Source: an uncultured Flavihumibacter sp. (GTDB lineage: Bacteria > Bacteroidota > Bacteroidia > Chitinophagales > Chitinophagaceae). From it: a stretch of 64,000 nt of DNA. Below are positions 60,361-64,000 of this stretch, piece after piece; the stretch's first letter is position 1; every line of letters starts with the position of its first letter. The translations under genes were made by a program, and so were the position numbers. The stretch lies in contig CABHOY010000075.1 in NCBI GenBank assembly GCA_902168105.1, forward strand, positions 248,001 through 312,000, in the 5' to 3' direction. The notes under the pieces were generated by a model. It ran no database searches and was not told the origin of the DNA. It saw only the letters and a program-made list of their open reading frames with translations.

Positions 60361-61650
60361 ATGTATATACCCAACATCGAACTACAGTCAAAAACGGCCA
60401 TCAGGCAATTCCAGGAAAAAGAAGTACTTCACCTGCTGGGATACCTGCGCGAGTTTTCCCCCTTTTACCGGGAATGGTTTGTGAAACATGGTATTCAACC
60501 CTCTACCGTTAAATCATTGAACGATCTGTGGCTGATCCCGCCCGTTACAAAAGAACATCTGCAAGAGCAGAACTGGGATTTTTTATGTGTCGATAAAAGC
60601 AAGATCGCAGAATATACAACTACTTCCGGCACCCTTGGACATCCCGTTATCATTGCGCTGACGCAGAAAGACCAGGAGCGCCTTAGTTACAATGAATACA
60701 TCTCTTTTTGCTGTGCCGACGGTACGGAAAATGATATTTACCAGCTGATGCTAACGCTGGACCGCCAGTTTATGGCGGGTATGGCCTATTACAACGGTAT
60801 CCGCAAGCTGGGGGCCGGTGTGTTGCGTGTAGGGCCGGGTGTGCCTTCACTGCAATGGGAGAACATTCGTCGTATACAACCGACCACGATAGTGGCGGTA
60901 CCATCTTTTATCGTGAAACTCATCGCTTTTGCCAAAGAGCATAATATCGATATCAACGCTTCTTCCGTGAAAAGTGCGGTATGTATCGGAGAGAATATCC
61001 GGAATGTGGATTTCTCGCTGAATGTACTGGGAAAGAAGATCACTGACCAGTGGGACATCAAGCTGTATTCCACCTATGCTTCTACAGAAATGCAAACGGC
61101 ATTTACAGAGTGTAAGACAGGCCAGGGAGGACATCATCATCCTGAACTGTTGTACATAGAGTTGCTGGACGATAATAACCAGCCCGTTGGTCCCGGCAAA
61201 GATGGAGAAGTGACCATCACCACACTCGGAGTAGAAGGTATGCCGCTGCTACGTTATAAGACCGGAGATATCTGCCGTTATTATGATGAACCCTGTTCCT
61301 GCGGCAGGCACACGATGCGGTTATCGCCGGTAATAGGCCGACGGAAACAAATGATCAAATATAAGGGCACTACATTGTACCCGCCAGCGCTTTTTGATCT
61401 GCTGAATGATATGGAGGAAGTACGTGAATTTGTGGTAGAAGTATTTTCCAACGAAATAGGTACCGACGAAATATTGTTGCATCTCTGGCCGGTAGCGGAG
61501 ACAGAAGATATAGACAGGAAGATACGTTCCTATCTTCAGGCAAAACTGAGGGTTATTCCCCAGGTACGTTATGTTTCCCAGTCAGATATCATGAAAATGC
61601 AATTCCCTGAAGGTAGCAGGAAGCCGATCAAATTTATTGACAGGCGATAA
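60361..61650 (+). CDS. flxY: CapK/phenylacetate-CoA-ligase-like 4-coumarate-activating ligase
   Basis: A 429-residue ANL-superfamily adenylating enzyme. YTTTSGTLGHPVIIALTQ is the phosphate-binding loop, followed by VAVPSFIVKLIAFAKEHNI, YSTYASTEMQTAFTE and LLRYKTGDICRYYDE (the conserved Asp). A Cys-rich EPCSCGRHT before the hinge resembles PaaK/CapK proteins. In flexirubin synthesis an enzyme of this type is thought to activate 4-hydroxycinnamate made by FlxA and load it onto ACP. I recognise it as FlxY by that role and position, with moderate certainty. It is the last gene of the cluster. Confidence 0.78.
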   Translation: MYIPNIELQSKTAIRQFQEKEVLHLLGYLREFSPFYREWFVKHGIQPSTVKSLNDLWLIPPVTKEHLQEQNWDFLCVDKSKIAEYTTTSGTLGHPVIIALTQKDQERLSYNEYISFCCADGTENDIYQLMLTLDRQFMAGMAYYNGIRKLGAGVLRVGPGVPSLQWENIRRIQPTTIVAVPSFIVKLIAFAKEHNIDINASSVKSAVCIGENIRNVDFSLNVLGKKITDQWDIKLYSTYASTEMQTAFTECKTGQGGHHHPELLYIELLDDNNQPVGPGKDGEVTITTLGVEGMPLLRYKTGDICRYYDEPCSCGRHTMRLSPVIGRRKQMIKYKGTTLYPPALFDLLNDMEEVREFVVEVFSNEIGTDEILLHLWPVAETEDIDRKIRSYLQAKLRVIPQVRYVSQSDIMKMQFPEGSRKPIKFIDRR

Positions 61651-61666
61651 GGGGAAAGCGGGATAA

Positions 61667-62152
61667 TCAGAAGTCAAAGTCGGCATCCGCTTTAGGATTA
61701 TCCAGTTTAGTGCTTTTACGCACTTCATTTTGGATCACATGGATCATATTGATCTGGTTCGGATGTTCAGCATAAAGGATGTCATTCCTGACGTGAGCAC
61801 GTTTGAACACCGGCACTTTTTCAGCGGCAAGGAAACACCAGGCCGCCTCTTCCTCGATCTTATAACCAAGATATTGCAGGCGAACAGCTTTGCCATCAGC
61901 TGTTACAAACAAATGTTTCGAAAGATAGACGGATATCAGGCTATCGGCGACAGCCCTGTTGGCCGGATGTATAATATCGAGGGGCGCTTTATATTGCTTT
62001 TTTATGGCATTTTCCAGGTCGTCAGCAAAGATCCGGCAACTTACCTGCAGCTCATTTTTTGACTTATCATGTGCTATTTCAGTGACGCTTACATAGAAAG
62101 GATGGAAAGACGCCCATGCCGTAATCAACCATTTAAATAATAATACCCCCAC
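61667..62152 (-). CDS. DUF6702-family secreted protein
   Basis: A 161-residue protein starting at a GTG (62152) with a short hydrophobic N-terminus (GVLLFKWLITAWASFHPF) that may be a signal sequence. HPFYVSVTEIAHDKSKNELQVSCRIFADDLE is the recognisable part of the DUF6702 family, a Bacteroidetes group of unknown function. NQINMIHVIQNEVRKS follows near the end. It converges on the pigment operon with 16 bases between stops and no hairpin. It is divergent from the HupE/UreJ-like gene. Confidence 0.78.
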   Translation of the reverse strand: MGVLLFKWLITAWASFHPFYVSVTEIAHDKSKNELQVSCRIFADDLENAIKKQYKAPLDIIHPANRAVADSLISVYLSKHLFVTADGKAVRLQYLGYKIEEEAAWCFLAAEKVPVFKRAHVRNDILYAEHPNQINMIHVIQNEVRKSTKLDNPKADADFDF

Positions 62153-62222
62153 TTGCCTAAAAAATTTTAAATTTTAAAATGACCTTTGTATAATTACTGA
62201 AACTGGCAACAAATATAGGTTA

Positions 62223-62813
62223 ATGAACGAGTTTGTGATGTACTTTCAGATGGGGTGGCAGCATATTGTCGATTTGGAGGGGATGGATCATATATTATTT
62301 ATTGCTGCGCTATGTGCTGTATACCTGCTGAACGACTGGAGAAAAGTATTGGTGCTGGTCACGGCTTTTACGATAGGGCACTCTATTACCCTTGCATTGA
62401 GCGTAACGAACGTGGTTCATATCAAGAGCAGCCTGATAGAATTCCTGATACCTGTAACAATCGCTATTACTGCTTTTTCAAACATTGTAAGGAAGCAGGC
62501 CGTTCCGGCGAAAATACAGATCAACTACTTTTTCGCAGGTTTTTTCGGCCTGATACATGGAATGGGTTTTTCAGGATATCTGAAAAGTTTGCTCGGGTCG
62601 CAGACAAACATTGTCAAACCCTTGCTGGCCTTTAATCTGGGATTGGAATTTGGCCAGATCCTGATCGTCGCCGGCGTACTTGTACTGGCTGCTATTGTTG
62701 TAAGTATCGGGCACGTTAAACGGAGGGACTGGAATCTGTTCCTTTCCTCTGCCATTTTTGGCATCTCTTTAATGATGGCCGCTGAGCGGTATAAAGAATT
62801 GATGGTTAAGTAA
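62223..62813 (+). CDS. HupE/UreJ-like membrane protein
   Basis: A 196-residue polytopic membrane protein with about six helices. GMDHILFIAALCAVYLL, TAFTIGHSITLALS and FGLIHGMGFSGYL place His and Asp residues inside helices, as in HupE/UreJ_2-type proteins, which are linked to nickel or cobalt uptake in some bacteria. In Bacteroidetes such proteins are common near DUF6702 genes, as here. No urease or hydrogenase genes are in the window, so the metal, if any, is unknown. Confidence 0.85.
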   Translation: MNEFVMYFQMGWQHIVDLEGMDHILFIAALCAVYLLNDWRKVLVLVTAFTIGHSITLALSVTNVVHIKSSLIEFLIPVTIAITAFSNIVRKQAVPAKIQINYFFAGFFGLIHGMGFSGYLKSLLGSQTNIVKPLLAFNLGLEFGQILIVAGVLVLAAIVVSIGHVKRRDWNLFLSSAIFGISLMMAAERYKELMVK

Positions 62814-62856
62814 GCAGTATCAACCAGCTGCTAACCTTTGTAATATAGACTTGTTT

Positions 62857-64000
62857 ATGAGAAAGAAATCCTTCAAACTGGCACTGGCCCTATGCTTTAT
62901 GACGGCACTGGCGCAGGCGCAAAATCCAGGTTCTAATCACGGTAACCGCTTTGAACAGCTGGGTACTATGCTGACAGATCCTAATGAATACCGCTCTGCT
63001 TCCGGAGCACCCGGTCCAAAATACTGGCAGCAGCGGGCAGACTACGACATTACCGCTACGCTGGACGATGAGCAGCAGAAGCTTACAGGTGCGGAAACTG
63101 TCACTTACTACAACAATTCGCCTGATCCACTGACTTACATCTGGCTACAGCTGGATGAAAATGAGCACGATCAGAAAAGTGATAATAATAGCTTTGATCC
63201 AAGCTCTATGTCCGATAAGATGAGCATGCGTACCGTAAATGGTATACTGGGTAATCCGGGCAGTAAGAAATTCGGGATGAATATCGTAAAGCTGACTGAC
63301 GAAAGTGGCAAGGCTTTGTCCTACACGATCAATCAGACCATGATGCGCATTGATCTGTCACAGACCCTGCAGCCGGGCCAGAAGCTCCGCTTTAAGGTAG
63401 AGTGGTGGTACAACATCTCTGACCGTATGGTTCAGGGTGGCCGCGGTGGTTATGAATACTTCGCAGAAGACAAGAACTACCTCTATACTATCACACAGTG
63501 GTATCCTCGCCTGGCGGTGTATTCCGACTTCCAGGGATGGCAGAACAAACAGTTCACCGGTCGTGGAGAGTTTGCACTGACCTTCGGCAACTTCAAGGTA
63601 AATATGAATGTACCTGCTGATCACGTGGTAGGTGCTACCGGCGAATGCCAGAACTACAAAGAGGTGCTGACCCCTGCGCAATTCCAGCGCTGGCAGCAGG
63701 CACAATCTGCAAAACAGCCGGTAGAAGTGGTAAACCTGGACGAGGCCAAGAAGTCTCTGGCAGGACATGCTACAGGCCGTAAAACATGGGTGTATGAGGC
63801 AGAGAACGTACGTGACTTCGCGCTGGTATCTTCCCGTCGCCTGGTATGGGATGCTATGGCTACCAATGTGGAAGGCAAGAAAGTAATGGCGATGTCATAT
63901 TATGGCCCTGAAGCTTATCCGCTATATAACCGTTACTCTACCAAAGTTGTAGCGCACACTGTTAAAACGTATTCCAAACATACTATTCCTTACCCTTATC
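62857..64000 (+). CDS. Secreted M1-family metallopeptidase, N-terminal part (3' end outside window)
   Basis: An open frame from ATG 62857 to the window edge (381 residues). The signal peptide is MRKKSFKLALALCFMTALAQAQ. The visible part covers the N-terminal beta domain of M1 aminopeptidases: QRADYDITATLDDEQQKLTG, YYNNSPDPLTYIWLQLDEN and NYLYTITQWYPRLAVYSD, which is typical of Bacteroidetes M1 proteins. The GxMEN-like substrate motif and HEXXH zinc site would lie beyond the window, so catalytic competence cannot be judged. It starts 43 bases after the HupE-like gene. Confidence 0.88.
   Translation, partial: MRKKSFKLALALCFMTALAQAQNPGSNHGNRFEQLGTMLTDPNEYRSASGAPGPKYWQQRADYDITATLDDEQQKLTGAETVTYYNNSPDPLTYIWLQLDENEHDQKSDNNSFDPSSMSDKMSMRTVNGILGNPGSKKFGMNIVKLTDESGKALSYTINQTMMRIDLSQTLQPGQKLRFKVEWWYNISDRMVQGGRGGYEYFAEDKNYLYTITQWYPRLAVYSDFQGWQNKQFTGRGEFALTFGNFKVNMNVPADHVVGATGECQNYKEVLTPAQFQRWQQAQSAKQPVEVVNLDEAKKSLAGHATGRKTWVYEAENVRDFALVSSRRLVWDAMATNVEGKKVMAMSYYGPEAYPLYNRYSTKVVAHTVKTYSKHTIPYPY

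Noticed and set aside
62180..62217. Promoter-like motifs in the DUF6702/HupE divergent gap (GACCTTTG on plus, CAAATATA on minus)
   Set aside because: Neither has a properly placed -33 element. The region is so AT-rich that chance matches are expected.

Overview
The window comes from the Bacteroidetes, most likely Chitinophaga or a close relative in the Chitinophagaceae. The evidence is the gene families present (DUF4270 lipoprotein, DUF4907, TlpA/DUF4369 thioredoxins, LytS/LytTR pairs, a flexirubin-type aryl polyene locus), the AT-rich leaders with TTG..TANNTTTG promoter-like motifs, and the lack of strong Shine-Dalgarno sequences. This rests on recognition of protein families, not on a database search. 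Every gene in the window is chromosomal in character. No rRNA, tRNA, CRISPR array, prophage or transposase was seen.

Region 1 (1-13803) is amino-acid biosynthesis. hisD (partial), hisC and hisB are followed by a 1.3 kb non-coding block that holds a long inverted repeat and a 14-copy tandem repeat. Then comes a complete tryptophan operon in the order trpE-G-D-C-F-B-A, and the his set resumes with hisH, a GNAT-hisA fusion, hisF and hisIE. The trp operon therefore sits inside what would otherwise be one his operon.

Region 2 (13828-35889) is mixed. It holds two TlpA-like thioredoxin lipid/periplasm-facing proteins, a BlaI/BlaR1-type regulatory pair with two clear operators, a formylglycine-generating-enzyme-like lipoprotein, and a GH1 beta-glucosidase. 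Next are an outer-membrane barrel plus DUF4270 lipoprotein, divergent from a Kelch lipoprotein plus DUF4907 lipoprotein, then a LytS/LytTR two-component system, a cysteine desulfurase and phosphoglucosamine mutase. A rightward run follows with an LTA-synthase-like phosphotransferase, methyltransferase, PAP2 phosphatase, ZIP transporter and CorC/HlyC protein. Strong bidirectional hairpin terminators separate the convergent units.

Region 3 (36050-61650) is a ~25.6 kb flexirubin-type aryl polyene pigment cluster of 24 genes on one strand. A tyrosine ammonia-lyase makes 4-coumarate, and a CapK-like ligase activates it for loading on an acyl carrier protein. Ketosynthases (three with the active-site Cys, one with Cys replaced by Phe, one half-length), a ketoreductase and two hotdog dehydratases extend the polyene on two ACPs activated by a dedicated AcpS-type transferase. 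A SAM methyltransferase, a halogenase-like flavoenzyme and a phytoene-desaturase-like flavoenzyme probably tailor it. LolA, a LolB-like lipoprotein and a very large MMPL-acyltransferase-methyltransferase fusion probably move it to the outer membrane. A membrane-anchored C45-type Ntn hydrolase/acyltransferase is a candidate for joining the polyene acid to the dialkylresorcinol half. The genes that would make the dialkylresorcinol half (DarA/DarB types) are not in the window.

The end (61667-64000) holds a DUF6702 protein, a HupE/UreJ-like membrane protein and the start of a secreted M1 metallopeptidase.
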